In this document: positions 52,510-61,166 of the stretch, piece by piece
How the letters are laid out: every line of letters starts with the position of its first letter
Position numbering within the stretch: position 1 is the stretch's first letter
Assembly: GCA_900608495.1 (NCBI GenBank)
Contig: UWYT01000278.1
Span: 1-64,000, forward strand
DNA: 64,000 nt
Direction of reading: 5' to 3'
DNA from: Olavius algarvensis spirochete endosymbiont
Lineage (GTDB): Bacteria > Spirochaetota > Spirochaetia > DSM-2461
Position numbers and translations under genes: made by a program
The notes under the pieces: model-generated
Database searches by the model: none
What the model saw: only the letters and a program-made list of their open reading frames with translations
What the model was told of the DNA's origin: nothing

Positions 52510-53181
52510 GTGTCGATAAAAGATAAGTGGTTAGCATTTAAAGATAGACTTGAGGAAGCCGGGGATACATATGGCCGCGACACTTCGAAGATTACGATAA
52601 TGGCCGTATCAAAAATGCGAGGCATTGAGGAAATACTTGAGGCAAATGCATGCGGTCCTTTTCTTTTTGGAGAGAATCGCATCGAGGAAGCATGTGATAA
52701 GTTTTCCACGCTGGAAGGACTCAGTTTATACTTGATCGGACATTTACAGAGCAGGAAAGTAGGAAGAATCAATACACGCTTTGACGGCGTGCACTCTGTT
52801 GACTCGCTAAGAATTGCCAGGAAGCTTTCTCAGCGAGCCTTGGAGAATAAGAAAATTCTTGAAATTCTTCTGCAAGTTAATACTTCAGGGGAGAAAACGA
52901 AGTTTGGTTTCGATGATTATTCGAGTTTCGCGGATACAGCTGCAGAAATATCACAACTCCCCTTTCTGAACTTGAGGGGATTGATGACCATGGCTCCCTT
53001 CACGAGTAATGAATTTGTGGTTCGCAGCTGTTTTTCGAAGTGCCGTCGTTGGGCGGAAGGTATTGCTGATGTGATTGAAGGCGAAGTGGTACTGTCGATG
53101 GGGATGAGTTCAGATTTTCAGTGGGCAATTGCGGAAGGCAGTAATCTTCTTCGGATTGGGAGCGCAATATTTGGAGAATGA
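52510..53181 (+). CDS. yggS: YggS-family PLP homeostasis protein
   Basis: A 223-residue alanine-racemase-fold protein that binds pyridoxal phosphate through the Lys in AVSKMR. The GENRIEEACDKF, LIGHLQSRKVGRI and VNTSGEKTKFGF segments are typical, as is GLMTMAPF and LSMGMSSDFQWAIAEGS. The GTG at 52510 is six bases after TATAAT; an in-frame GTG at 52495 overlaps the -10 box and is less likely. The TGA overlaps an ATG of the next frame. Confidence 0.92.
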   Translation: MSIKDKWLAFKDRLEEAGDTYGRDTSKITIMAVSKMRGIEEILEANACGPFLFGENRIEEACDKFSTLEGLSLYLIGHLQSRKVGRINTRFDGVHSVDSLRIARKLSQRALENKKILEILLQVNTSGEKTKFGFDDYSSFADTAAEISQLPFLNLRGLMTMAPFTSNEFVVRSCFSKCRRWAEGIADVIEGEVVLSMGMSSDFQWAIAEGSNLLRIGSAIFGE

Positions 53182-53231
53182 TGACGAGTGAAAAGTGGTT
53201 CCTGCTCGGCAATGCTCCGAGGAGGGGGTTA

Positions 53232-53621
53232 ATGTTGAAGAGTTGTCTTTTCTTTCTATTTTGGATTGTGGCAAGTGTGGTGACAATTTCGGCGCAGGAA
53301 CTCCCACCCAGGGAGTCCACAATGCCCGAGGAGTATGACCCAAGCGAATTCCCGCTCTGGATGCAAGATCTCAGGCGCTTCGAAGTTGTTACCGTGGGCA
53401 CATTCCCAGTTACGTATCTCTTTGTTTCGCTAATTTATGATTTCTCGATTTATGCAGCCAACAACTTCAAAACCCAGTATTCAATCGGCTCGCAGCGGGA
53501 TTCACGGGATATTGGCATTATTGTTGGCAGTGCCGGCGCTGCTTCGTTCATTCTGGCCACCGTCGATTTGTTCATCAACTTGAATAAGAGAGCTCCTCAG
53601 GACCCGGTCGAGGATGATTAG
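53232..53621 (+). CDS. Small membrane or exported protein of unknown function
   Basis: A 129-residue protein with an N-terminal hydrophobic segment (about residues 3-21, probably a signal peptide ending near SAQ), a central segment with VTYLFVSLIYDFS and a second hydrophobic run near residues 100-118. GGAGGGGG precedes ATG 53232; the frame also opens earlier at 53178, overlapping yggS. It overlaps the RluD-like gene by eight bases. I do not recognise it, though similar small proteins sit beside rluD genes in related spirochaetes as I recall. Confidence 0.55.
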   Translation: MLKSCLFFLFWIVASVVTISAQELPPRESTMPEEYDPSEFPLWMQDLRRFEVVTVGTFPVTYLFVSLIYDFSIYAANNFKTQYSIGSQRDSRDIGIIVGSAGAASFILATVDLFINLNKRAPQDPVEDD

Positions 53622-54564
53622 TAAAGAATTCTTAGTTCGTCTGACTGGTAATGAATCGATCCGAGTTGATCGCTTTGTCGCCTCTTTGGGTATGTTCAAC
53701 AGAAGCCAAATCACTAAGCGCAGTGTCAGAGTTAAAAACAATTACGGGGTGAGTCTCAAGCATTCGAAACGTCTAAAAGATGGTGATGTTGTGATGGTTG
53801 AGTGGCAGCTTCCTCCCATGTCAGAAATCAAACCCGAACCGCTCAATCTGAATGTCGTTTTTGAGGATGAGAACTGTGTTGTAATAAATAAGCAACGAGG
53901 TGTAGTTGTGCATCCGGCGCTTGGGAACATGCATGGAACCCTGGTGCAGGGACTGCTTCATAGGTATTCGGAAATAGAACATCAGTTTGGTGGCGACAGG
54001 ATTCGCCCCGGCATCGTTCAGCGGCTTGACAAGGATACTTCGGGTGTAATGATAGTTGCGAAAAATATGCACTCTTTGGAATATCTTTCCGCACAGTTTC
54101 GAAACAGAGAGGTGCAGAAAACCTATCTAGCCATATGCCGCGGCCGCCCTCCAGGCAACTGTGGAGAAATAGATGATTCTGTTGGGCGCGATCCTCGAAA
54201 TCGGAAAAAATTTGCAGTTGGTGTAAGGAATTCGAAGCCTGCCGTCACTAGATATCGTTTGCTTGGAGAATCGGGGAACTACAGTTTGCTGCAGCTTGAG
54301 ATGCTTACCGGCCGAACGCATCAGCTTCGGGTTCATCTTCGCTCGATAGCCTGCCCGATATTGGGCGATCCAGTTTATGCAAGGAGGGATTCGATTGTCG
54401 GTGATTGTGGTTTAATGCTTCATTCTTGGAAACTAGGCATAGATTTGCTGATTCTCGGGATTCGGGAATTCCAGGCGGCAGCTCCGAGGGAATTCGTGAA
54501 AATGCTGGATAGGTTGAGTATTGATTTTCATAAAAGTGTATTTGGTTTAACGGCGCAGGTTTGA
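53614..54564 (+). CDS. RluA/RluD-family pseudouridine synthase with S4 domain
   Basis: A 316-residue rRNA-modifying enzyme. Residues about 15-75 form an S4 RNA-binding domain (RVDRFVASLGMFNRSQITK). The catalytic domain has PEPLNLNVVFEDENCVVINKQRGVVVHP (split at residues 72-99) and RPGIVQRLDKDTSG with the catalytic Asp. The motif normally starts HRLD; here the His is Gln. TGRTHQLRVH is intact. It ends in a 37-base convergent overlap with the gene on the other strand. The target is probably 23S rRNA. Confidence 0.92.
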   Translation: MISKEFLVRLTGNESIRVDRFVASLGMFNRSQITKRSVRVKNNYGVSLKHSKRLKDGDVVMVEWQLPPMSEIKPEPLNLNVVFEDENCVVINKQRGVVVHPALGNMHGTLVQGLLHRYSEIEHQFGGDRIRPGIVQRLDKDTSGVMIVAKNMHSLEYLSAQFRNREVQKTYLAICRGRPPGNCGEIDDSVGRDPRNRKKFAVGVRNSKPAVTRYRLLGESGNYSLLQLEMLTGRTHQLRVHLRSIACPILGDPVYARRDSIVGDCGLMLHSWKLGIDLLILGIREFQAAAPREFVKMLDRLSIDFHKSVFGLTAQV

Positions 54565-55124
54565 CGTTGCGGTTGAAAACACGGATTCCAACGTAGTTCG
54601 GCGCTTATGGTGGAAGGAGGTCCGCAACTCGGTAGTATCAGAAGTTCTTCAGATATTGCCATGATTTTCTTCTGTATATCGTCTATCAACAGAGTTCGTT
54701 TCTCGGGTGGAATGGAATCCTCTATGTATCCAGCCGAGAGTATGTTGCCGGTGAATAGGAGATTTCCGATTCGAAAAATTCTGCCCTCCGCCAACCATTC
54801 CTCCAGGTTGAGAGTTTCAATACCGATTCCAGACGCTTCTATTCTATCTCCAACTCCCGCGAATTCGGATTTAAAATCGCCAATTTCTTCATAGCCGGAG
54901 ATTATCCTTATGTTGTAGACCCTTTTGAGGATTCTCAATCCCCTGATATAACGTTCGTGGCTATGAGTAACAAGGGCGGTAGTGATGTCGAAGTTGTTTG
55001 CCTCTATTAAACCTAAAAGGACCACATCAAGCTTATCAGGATCCACCAGAATTGCCTCACCACCATCATCTTGCCCAATTATGTAGGAATTACTTGTACC
55101 TGAGAAATAACTTAGCAATTTCAT
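54528..55124 (-). CDS. Metallo-beta-lactamase fold protein without metal ligands
   Basis: A 198-residue protein with the plan of a glyoxalase II-like hydrolase: SNSYIIG...AILVDP at the start, THSHERYIRGLRIL, LLFTGNILSAGYIED and LPSCGPPSTISAE. The zinc motif HxHxDH has become HSHERY, the TGD Asp is Asn, and the GHG His is Cys. The protein therefore probably lacks hydrolase activity. It overlaps the pentapeptide gene (55121-55124) and the RluD-like gene end. Confidence 0.75.
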   Translation of the reverse strand: MKLLSYFSGTSNSYIIGQDDGGEAILVDPDKLDVVLLGLIEANNFDITTALVTHSHERYIRGLRILKRVYNIRIISGYEEIGDFKSEFAGVGDRIEASGIGIETLNLEEWLAEGRIFRIGNLLFTGNILSAGYIEDSIPPEKRTLLIDDIQKKIMAISEELLILPSCGPPSTISAELRWNPCFQPQRQTCAVKPNTLL

Positions 55125-55714
55125 TGCATGGAGCCTGTCGTGAGATAGAATTCGTTGGAATCACGAAAATCAGTGTTTCGGAGACTGGCGTTCGCGAAAT
55201 CAACCATTTTTAGATTGCAATCCTGAAACTGGGCGTTATTCAACGATGCGGCGATGAAGCGACTGGAGAAGAGATCGGATTCATCGAAAACCGCGAAATC
55301 GCCCTTGATACCATTGAAATTTACGTTTATCAGTCTGGAACCCTTGAAATTAGTGTTGGTGAAGTCACTACCGGCCGCTATCACGCTCATCATTTCGCTG
55401 CCGCTGAAATTGCAGTTTATCACGCTGATATCGTCCAGAAGGCACATAAAGAATTGGGCATTTCGAAAGGATACACTGCTGAAAACCGCACCAGTAAATC
55501 GACAAAACTTGAAATCGAAATCTTCCAAATTCGTATTGGAAAGAGTGATTCCAGATAAATCACGACCGTCTAACGCTTTTTTGTTCTCGACAATTTCGCT
55601 GATTAGCTTCCTCTGATAATCAACAGGGTTGGAGTGGTGTTCCTTGCAGGATTCGGAGCCTGCCCATACTCTTTCGAAACAGCCGCTTCGTGAGCAGGTA
55701 CTGAAATCAAACAC
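55121..55714 (-). CDS. Pentapeptide-repeat protein with cysteine-rich N-terminus
   Basis: A 197-residue protein. Residues about 1-25 contain CSRSGCFERVWAGSESCKEHH, a likely zinc-binding element. From about residue 50 the sequence follows the A(D/N)LXX pentapeptide rhythm (DLSGITLSNTNLEDFDF, SDFTNTNFKGSRLINVNF), forming a right-handed beta-helix. The function of these helices ranges from DNA mimics to scaffolds. The GTG start is predicted to be the first transcribed base. It is coupled to the inactive metallo-beta-lactamase gene by an ATGA overlap. Confidence 0.82.
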   Translation of the reverse strand: MFDFSTCSRSGCFERVWAGSESCKEHHSNPVDYQRKLISEIVENKKALDGRDLSGITLSNTNLEDFDFKFCRFTGAVFSSVSFRNAQFFMCLLDDISVINCNFSGSEMMSVIAAGSDFTNTNFKGSRLINVNFNGIKGDFAVFDESDLFSSRFIAASLNNAQFQDCNLKMVDFANASLRNTDFRDSNEFYLTTGSMQ

Positions 55715-55721
55715 TGCTCAT

Positions 55722-55774
55722 AGAATATTCCGGCGTTTGTTTAATTGCAATGCTTTTTCATATCTGATTATTAT
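55722..55774. promoter_or_regulatory. Bidirectional promoter sharing one palindromic -35 box
   Basis: TTGCAA at 55745-55750 is its own reverse complement and lies 18 bases before TATTAT (55769-55774) on the plus strand and 17 bases before TATTCT (55727-55722) on the minus strand. The start codons follow after six bases (ATG 55781) and seven bases (GTG 55714). Both transcripts would be leaderless and compete for one -35 element. Confidence 0.6.
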
Positions 55775-55780
55775 TTACTG

Positions 55781-56080
55781 ATGCCGGATTGTGCTAATTG
55801 TGGTGCCTCGTACGAGATACCTGTTTACAGGAATACTCTGTGTTCTTTCTGTGGTAAGGAGCTGAAAACTTGCCGGAATTGCATGTATTTCATGCCCGGT
55901 TTTGCGAATGACTGTCGCGAGCCGGTGAGTGAGCCAGTTTTGGATAAGGATAGGGCCAATTTCTGCGATTGGTTTAAACCAGCTCTCGCCGCCGATTCGA
56001 ACGAAAAGGATGAGGGAAGAAAAGACAGACAGCGTCAAGCTTTTAACAGACTGTTTAATGACGAATCCGACGATGATTGA
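55781..56080 (+). CDS. Zinc-ribbon protein of unknown function
   Basis: A 99-residue protein with two CxxC knuckles (DCANCGASY and CSFCGKEL) and a following CRNCMYFMPG...CREPVSE...NFCDWFK cysteine set, so it probably binds one or two zinc ions. The C-terminal third is charged. The ATG at 55781 lies six bases after a -10 box; a longer frame from 55745 starts inside the promoter. It overlaps murI by eight bases. Confidence 0.75.
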   Translation: MPDCANCGASYEIPVYRNTLCSFCGKELKTCRNCMYFMPGFANDCREPVSEPVLDKDRANFCDWFKPALAADSNEKDEGRKDRQRQAFNRLFNDESDDD

Positions 56081-56933
56081 ATCCTCCGTTGTCTTTATTG
56101 ATTCGGGAATCGGAGGACTGCCTTATCTTGATTGGCTCAAGGAGCGACGGCCAGAGCTGCCCCTATACTATTTCGCGGATACGGCGCATTTCCCCTACGG
56201 TGATTTGAGCGTGCAAATGGTTCGAGGTGCCATTGTTGAAATGGTGCGTCTCCTACAAGGTTTGGGAACCCCGCGATTAATAGTGATAGCTTGTAACACC
56301 GCTTCCGTACTCGCTCTCGATAACATAAGGAAAGTTGCAAAATGCCCCGTTGTTGGCACTGTTCCGGCGCTTAAATCGGCGCTTAGTTCTCAGGGGCCTA
56401 TTGGCGTACTTGCAACCGCCAGGACAGTGCAATCACCTTATCTTGATGAACTGGTGTCCACCTTTGCATCAGGTCGCGAAGTTGTGAAAGTTGCAGCAGG
56501 GGATATCGTTAACTATGTGGAGGAAAATTGGTTTGCCGAAGAAAAGGAAGGGGTGCTTGACGTGATAAGGCCTGCAATTGAAAAGCTCAAGAAGTTTCAC
56601 GTTGGATCGGTGGTTATCGGGTGCACTCATTTTTTCTATGTTATGCAATCAATAAAAACGCTCATAGGCGCAGAGATTCCAATAGTCGATTCAATTGATG
56701 GAGTGGGTAGGCGCATACTTTCACTTCTGAGCTTGGAAAAATCACAACTTGAGTTTAGGGGACGTGGCAGTTTCCAGAGAAGCGGCGCGAATGTGCAAGA
56801 TAACCTGGATTCGAACGCTCCCCGGGAGAGTCATAGCGGCGGGTTCATGGTTAGTCGAGGGGGTATTCGTGATGGCCGCTACCGACGCTTTGCTCAGGTT
56901 CGGGGCTTGGATTGGATTGGGGAGATTTCCTAA
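56073..56933 (+). CDS. murI: Glutamate racemase
   Basis: A 286-residue enzyme that makes D-glutamate for peptidoglycan. FIDSGIGGLPYLDWL, FADTAHFPYGDLS, the catalytic Cys in IACNTAS and the second Cys in IGCTHFFY are present. The C-terminal extension after about residue 225 reads through GGFMVSRGG and FAQVRGLDWIGEIS, which resembles the closing strand of spirochaetal MurI. Starts at ATG 56073 or ATG 56058 are possible; the first overlaps the previous stop. Confidence 0.92.
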   Translation: MIESSVVFIDSGIGGLPYLDWLKERRPELPLYYFADTAHFPYGDLSVQMVRGAIVEMVRLLQGLGTPRLIVIACNTASVLALDNIRKVAKCPVVGTVPALKSALSSQGPIGVLATARTVQSPYLDELVSTFASGREVVKVAAGDIVNYVEENWFAEEKEGVLDVIRPAIEKLKKFHVGSVVIGCTHFFYVMQSIKTLIGAEIPIVDSIDGVGRRILSLLSLEKSQLEFRGRGSFQRSGANVQDNLDSNAPRESHSGGFMVSRGGIRDGRYRRFAQVRGLDWIGEIS

Positions 56934-57012
56934 TGGAACTCAAAGAGGGCACAGGGAAAAAGTATCACTAGTTCCGGTTTACTGTGCTTGTATTGACAGT
57001 TAGGATAGGACT

Positions 57013-57621
57013 ATGGGAAAGAAGTTAATCATTTCCTTGGCATGTGTTTCGGCATTGTTTCTGACATCGTGTTTGAGGCTGGAGACGATTATTCGGCTGA
57101 AAAAAAATGGTGCTGTTACAACAAGACTAGTATACGTAATTGCGCCTGAAATGGTGGATTTTGGCAGGAGCTTCGGATCGGACGAACCTTGGCCATTACC
57201 ACTAACCGAAAAAGATTTCAAGCAGCAGGCTTTACGGGTGGGAGGTGTTGTTGTTGTACGTTACAGGACGCATAAACTAGCCGACGGAAGCGAGAGAATA
57301 GACGTTAAGATTGTCGCGGATTCATTCGAAGACATTTCAAACTATCTTGCCTTGGATTTTGACATTGAGAGACAAGGAGAGAGAGGTAGTTTGATTTTTA
57401 CGCTTCCGGATGTCGATGACTACGAAAAAGCCGATACGGAGAGGCGCGAGATTCTTGATGCATTTGCTGAAAAATCCACTTTCAGGTTCAGTTTCAAGCC
57501 GCCGGCGAAACCCATATCAGTACTGCCAGGAGAAATTGATGGAAGAACGGCAAGCTTCGAGATATCCCTTTGGGAATTACTTTATAACAAGGCTCCCAAA
57601 ACTTGGGAAGTGCACTGGTAG
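57013..57621 (+). CDS. Lipoprotein of unknown function
   Basis: A 202-residue protein with a lipoprotein signal peptide (MGKKLIISLACVSALFLTSC; Cys20). The mature part begins LRLETIIRLKKNGAVTTRLVY, which resembles lipoproteins annotated in Treponema. No catalytic motif is visible. AGGATAGGA precedes the ATG. It is followed after ten bases by another unknown gene and lies between murI and the V-ATPase operon. Confidence 0.7.
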   Translation: MGKKLIISLACVSALFLTSCLRLETIIRLKKNGAVTTRLVYVIAPEMVDFGRSFGSDEPWPLPLTEKDFKQQALRVGGVVVVRYRTHKLADGSERIDVKIVADSFEDISNYLALDFDIERQGERGSLIFTLPDVDDYEKADTERREILDAFAEKSTFRFSFKPPAKPISVLPGEIDGRTASFEISLWELLYNKAPKTWEVHW

Positions 57622-57631
57622 GTGACTTGCT

Positions 57632-58039
57632 TTGAAACATCCTAAGCTGGTTGAGTGGGAGAATCGGATGAAATCAATGTTTGATAAGATTGACGACTGG
57701 CTTGAGGACAAATACGGGGGAATATTTCAACTGCATCCAAAGCGACCTCGACGCGGTAAAACTTCGAATAAGGAGGCGGATGGGCTTTTCAACATAGGCG
57801 CTGATTTCAGCTTAGGGTATGGAAGCGAGCTGGGCAGAGGTTATGTTGTGCAGATAGAGATGGCCACTCTGGAACATATACCCAGGGAAACGAGACGGCA
57901 GATTGAAAACGATGTCGAGCGCTTAGTACGAGAAAGACTACCCCAGGTGTTTCCAGGACAAAGTTTGACGCTGGAGCGGGATGGAAATTTGTTGAAAATA
58001 ATAGGCGATTTCAATTTGGGTTCGGTGATAGTGAAGTAA
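57632..58039 (+). CDS. Conserved spirochaetal-type hypothetical protein
   Basis: A 135-residue cytoplasmic protein with a TTG start, beginning MKHPKLVEWENRMKSMFDKID. The central part contains LEDKYGGIFQLHPKRP and GADFSLGYGSELGRGYVV. The C-terminal region is basic then beta-rich. I do not recognise a domain. The 12-base gap after the preceding lipoprotein suggests cotranscription. Confidence 0.6.
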   Translation: MKHPKLVEWENRMKSMFDKIDDWLEDKYGGIFQLHPKRPRRGKTSNKEADGLFNIGADFSLGYGSELGRGYVVQIEMATLEHIPRETRRQIENDVERLVRERLPQVFPGQSLTLERDGNLLKIIGDFNLGSVIVK

Positions 58040-58202
58040 GCGATTGCAATGAGGAACAGTCTAAGAACCATAGATTGAGGATACCAACGGAAGGTTTGCT
58101 CTTTCTGCTGAGTTGTCGAGGCGGGCGCCCGTGTCCAGGCATAGGCTAAATTCAGAAATCGGCGAAAATATTCTCGGGACTGTATCAATTTCGAAATGTT
58201 GC

Positions 58203-58208
58203 TAAGAT
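58203..58208 (+). promoter_or_regulatory. Possible -10 box six bases before the V-ATPase operon start
   Basis: TAAGAT (four of six consensus bases) ends six bases before ATG 58215, again without a Shine-Dalgarno sequence. The -35 region (CTGTAT at 58180-58185) is poor, so this is the weakest of the set. Confidence 0.35.
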
Positions 58209-58214
58209 AGAATC

Positions 58215-58808
58215 ATGGACGTTCAACTTAAGGATATTATTGACAAGATTAAGAATAACGGGGTGAAAAGCGGCCAGGAAGAGGCTGCTCGGATTATAGC
58301 TGAGGCACGGGATAAAGCTTCAGCCATGATTCGGAAAGCCGAGGAGGATGCGGAAAGAATTCGAAATCATACGAAAGCGGAAGTGCAAATGATGCATAAC
58401 AGCGGCAAGGATGCGTTGAGGCAGGCGGGCAGAGATTTGATACTCATGGTTAAAGGAGAGATTAAATCGATTTTTAGTCGCTTACTGAAAAGAGAAGTTC
58501 GTGATGCCTTGAGCGTGGAAGTGCTGGCGAATGTGATTGTTGTCGCGGTGAGGGGTATCTCGGAACAAGAGGAAATCGATATTTTGATTCCGGCAGAATC
58601 ATTAAGCGAAATCGAACCTGTCTTAATGGCCAGGCTGAGCACGGAAATTGCGTCCGGAATGGAGATTAGACCATATAAGGGGTTGGATGCTGGATTTAGG
58701 ATATCGATGAAAGATGGTTCGGCGTTTTACGACTTTTCAGATAAGGAAATTGCTGCTATGTTAAGCCGTCATTTAAATCCAAGGCTTACGAGCCTTCTTT
58801 CTTCTTAG
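58215..58808 (+). CDS. atpE: V-type ATPase subunit E
   Basis: A 197-residue peripheral-stalk subunit. The N-terminal half is a long helix with heptad-like charge (ARIIAEARDKASAMIRKAEEDAERI split at residues 22-46), and the C-terminal half is globular. It is the first gene of the operon, in the order E, DUF2764, A, B, D, I known from Treponema and Borrelia. In spirochaetes this complex is thought to pump Na+ or H+. Confidence 0.9.
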   Translation: MDVQLKDIIDKIKNNGVKSGQEEAARIIAEARDKASAMIRKAEEDAERIRNHTKAEVQMMHNSGKDALRQAGRDLILMVKGEIKSIFSRLLKREVRDALSVEVLANVIVVAVRGISEQEEIDILIPAESLSEIEPVLMARLSTEIASGMEIRPYKGLDAGFRISMKDGSAFYDFSDKEIAAMLSRHLNPRLTSLLSS

Positions 58809-58817
58809 GGAACTTGT

Positions 58818-59360
58818 TTGGCATATTATTACTATTTAACCGCGGCTCTTCCTATGCTCATCGAACCAGAACAAAGGGCGCCGATGTCTAGTGAATCGAT
58901 GCTTGCTTTTTCTCGTTCTTTTTTGTCAACCAGAGACTACGTGGGATTGCTTGAATCCACTCTCGAGGGGAATGAGGCGCCTGGGATATGTGGATTATAC
59001 AACAAATGGGAGAGAAGTCTCAGGAATGATTTGGTTAAACTTCGAGCTAAGAGATTGAATCTTGATGCAGATGAATACTGTAGAGAAGCCGCATCGGTGT
59101 ACGGGACAGCACAGATTGCTGTTGAGTCTGTCATGATGGATTCTCCGTTGAAGGCTGAGCTATATCTGCATCAATGCCGATGGGCAAAGATTGACGAATT
59201 GGCGGCAGGACGTCTGTTTGATATCGAATTCATTCGAAGTTATAGAATGAAACTTCTGTTACTGGAGCGCCGTTCCAAGTTTAATGAGGAACTTGGTTTC
59301 AAAGCATATCGCAGTCTGTATAATCGGGTGCTTTTGGCTTCGGGGATTGAACCACGATGA
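58818..59360 (+). CDS. DUF2764-like V-ATPase-associated protein
   Basis: A 180-residue protein with a TTG start, beginning MAYYYYLTAALPMLIEPEQ. It is helical and lies between atpE and atpA, where spirochaetal and some other V-ATPase operons carry DUF2764. A role as the central-stalk connector (subunit C/AC39-like) has been suggested from position, but no motif here proves it. Confidence 0.8.
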   Translation: MAYYYYLTAALPMLIEPEQRAPMSSESMLAFSRSFLSTRDYVGLLESTLEGNEAPGICGLYNKWERSLRNDLVKLRAKRLNLDADEYCREAASVYGTAQIAVESVMMDSPLKAELYLHQCRWAKIDELAAGRLFDIEFIRSYRMKLLLLERRSKFNEELGFKAYRSLYNRVLLASGIEPR

Positions 59361-59390
59361 AAGAACCTTCGCAATGAAAGGGTGTGAGTT

Positions 59391-61166
59391 ATGAGTGCAG
59401 GCGGGGAAGTAAGGGGAAAGGTAATAGGGGTGAATGGGAACATGGTTTCGGTACAGACCGATGGCAACATTGTCATGAATGAGGTTGGTTACATAGTCAG
59501 TGGTGATAAGCGTCTGAAATCTGAAGTGATTCGTATCCGGGGCAATGTTGTCCAACTCCAGGTTTTTGAATTAACCCGAGGCATCGGCGTCGGAGATGAA
59601 GTTGAATTCACTGGCGAAATGTTGGCTGTAGAGCTTGGCCCGGGACTGTTGGGGCAGATTTTTGATGGACTTCAGAATCCATTGGCAAAGTTTGCTCAAA
59701 AAGCCGGCTTTTTTCTTGAGCGGGGAATTTACATTGATGCTCTAAGTCGTGAGCAGAAATGGCATTTCAAGCCGCTAGTTGGAATCGGCGACAAGGTGAC
59801 TGCGGGAGATTATCTGGGGTTCGTACCCGAAGGTCTGTTCGAACACAAGGTGATGGTTCCTTTTAGGATACACGACGATTTGACAGTGTCCAGGGTGGTT
59901 CCGGAGGGTTCATATTCCATAGAGGAAACCATTGTTGAAACCAGGAGTTCTCAAGGGAAAGCAATCCCATTGACTATGCTGTTTGAATGGCCTGTCAAGA
60001 GGGCTATCGATGTATATGAGGAAAAACTGAAACCTGTCGAGCCTCTGGTATCCAAGGTTCGGCTTATGGACACATTTTTCCCTGTCGCCAAGGGGGGCAC
60101 TTATTGCATCCCCGGGCCCTTTGGCGCAGGTAAAACGGTTTTACAGCAGATAACCAGCCGGCATGCGGAGGTGGACGTGGTAATAATCGCCGCATGTGGT
60201 GAAAGAGCCGGCGAGGTGGTTGAAACCATCAAAGAATTCCCGGAGTTAGCCGATCCGAAAACCGGTAGATCCTTGATGGAGAGAACCATCATTGTTTGCA
60301 ATACTTCTTCGATGCCTGTTGCATCGCGGGAGGCTTCGGTTTATACGGCGGTTACGTTAGGTGAGTATTACAGGCAGATGGGTCTTGATGTCTTGCTGCT
60401 TGCCGATTCAACCAGCCGTTGGGCCCAGGCGATGCGTGAGATGTCGGGCCGATTGGAAGAAATTCCCGGCGAAGAGGCGTTTCCTGCCTATCTTGAGTCA
60501 AATATTGCGTCCTTTTACGAAAGGGCCGGCATTGTGCGGTTGAAAAATGGTGATGTAGGTTCGGTTACGATAGGGGGAACTGTCAGCCCTGCGGGTGGAA
60601 ATTTCGAAGAACCGGTAACTCAGGCGACACTTAAGGTTGTCGGGGCTTTTCATGGACTTTCACGGGAACGTTCTGACGCTCGTAAATATCCAGCGATTCA
60701 CCCCACCGAATCCTGGAGCAAGTACAGGGGTATCATGCCGACTGAGCATGTTGAATATGCTCATGAGATACTGGTGCATTCCGGCGAAATTGAATCCATG
60801 ATGAAGGTTGTCGGCGAGGAGGGCACCAGTCTGCAGGATTACATAGTGTTTCAGAAAGGAGAATTTTTAGATGCTGTCTATTTCCAGCAAAATTCGTTCG
60901 ATCCTGTTGATGCCGCCGTGGCGCCCGATCGTCAGATCTGGGTTTTTGGTTTGATTATTGAAATCCTGGCTAGTAAGCTGGATTTGGAAGACAAGGGGAA
61001 TGTGCGGAGATGGTTCTACCAGTTAAGGCAGAAATTTCTCGACTATAATGGCGCAGAATGGAACAGCAATGAGTTTAGAAGACTGGAAACCGAAATTCGA
61101 GCCATAGTTCAATCTAAGAAGCTTGGAATTGATCCAAAATCCCCGGCCATACTATCGAGACATTGA
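59391..61166 (+). CDS. atpA: V-type ATPase catalytic subunit A
   Basis: A 591-residue catalytic subunit. The P-loop is GPFGAGKT near residue 240, the catalytic Glu is in GERAGEV, and [22 protein letters not shown] is standard. The non-homologous insert after residue 110 that is specific for A subunits is present. GGTGTGAG lies ahead of the ATG. Its stop overlaps the atpB ATG. Confidence 0.96.
   Translation: MSAGGEVRGKVIGVNGNMVSVQTDGNIVMNEVGYIVSGDKRLKSEVIRIRGNVVQLQVFELTRGIGVGDEVEFTGEMLAVELGPGLLGQIFDGLQNPLAKFAQKAGFFLERGIYIDALSREQKWHFKPLVGIGDKVTAGDYLGFVPEGLFEHKVMVPFRIHDDLTVSRVVPEGSYSIEETIVETRSSQGKAIPLTMLFEWPVKRAIDVYEEKLKPVEPLVSKVRLMDTFFPVAKGGTYCIPGPFGAGKTVLQQITSRHAEVDVVIIAACGERAGEVVETIKEFPELADPKTGRSLMERTIIVCNTSSMPVASREASVYTAVTLGEYYRQMGLDVLLLADSTSRWAQAMREMSGRLEEIPGEEAFPAYLESNIASFYERAGIVRLKNGDVGSVTIGGTVSPAGGNFEEPVTQATLKVVGAFHGLSRERSDARKYPAIHPTESWSKYRGIMPTEHVEYAHEILVHSGEIESMMKVVGEEGTSLQDYIVFQKGEFLDAVYFQQNSFDPVDAAVAPDRQIWVFGLIIEILASKLDLEDKGNVRRWFYQLRQKFLDYNGAEWNSNEFRRLETEIRAIVQSKKLGIDPKSPAILSRH

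Noticed and set aside
56749-57003. 84-codon frame overlapping the end of murI
   Set aside because: It first looked like a separate gene or a frameshifted murI end, but the murI frame itself continues into a typical closing segment.
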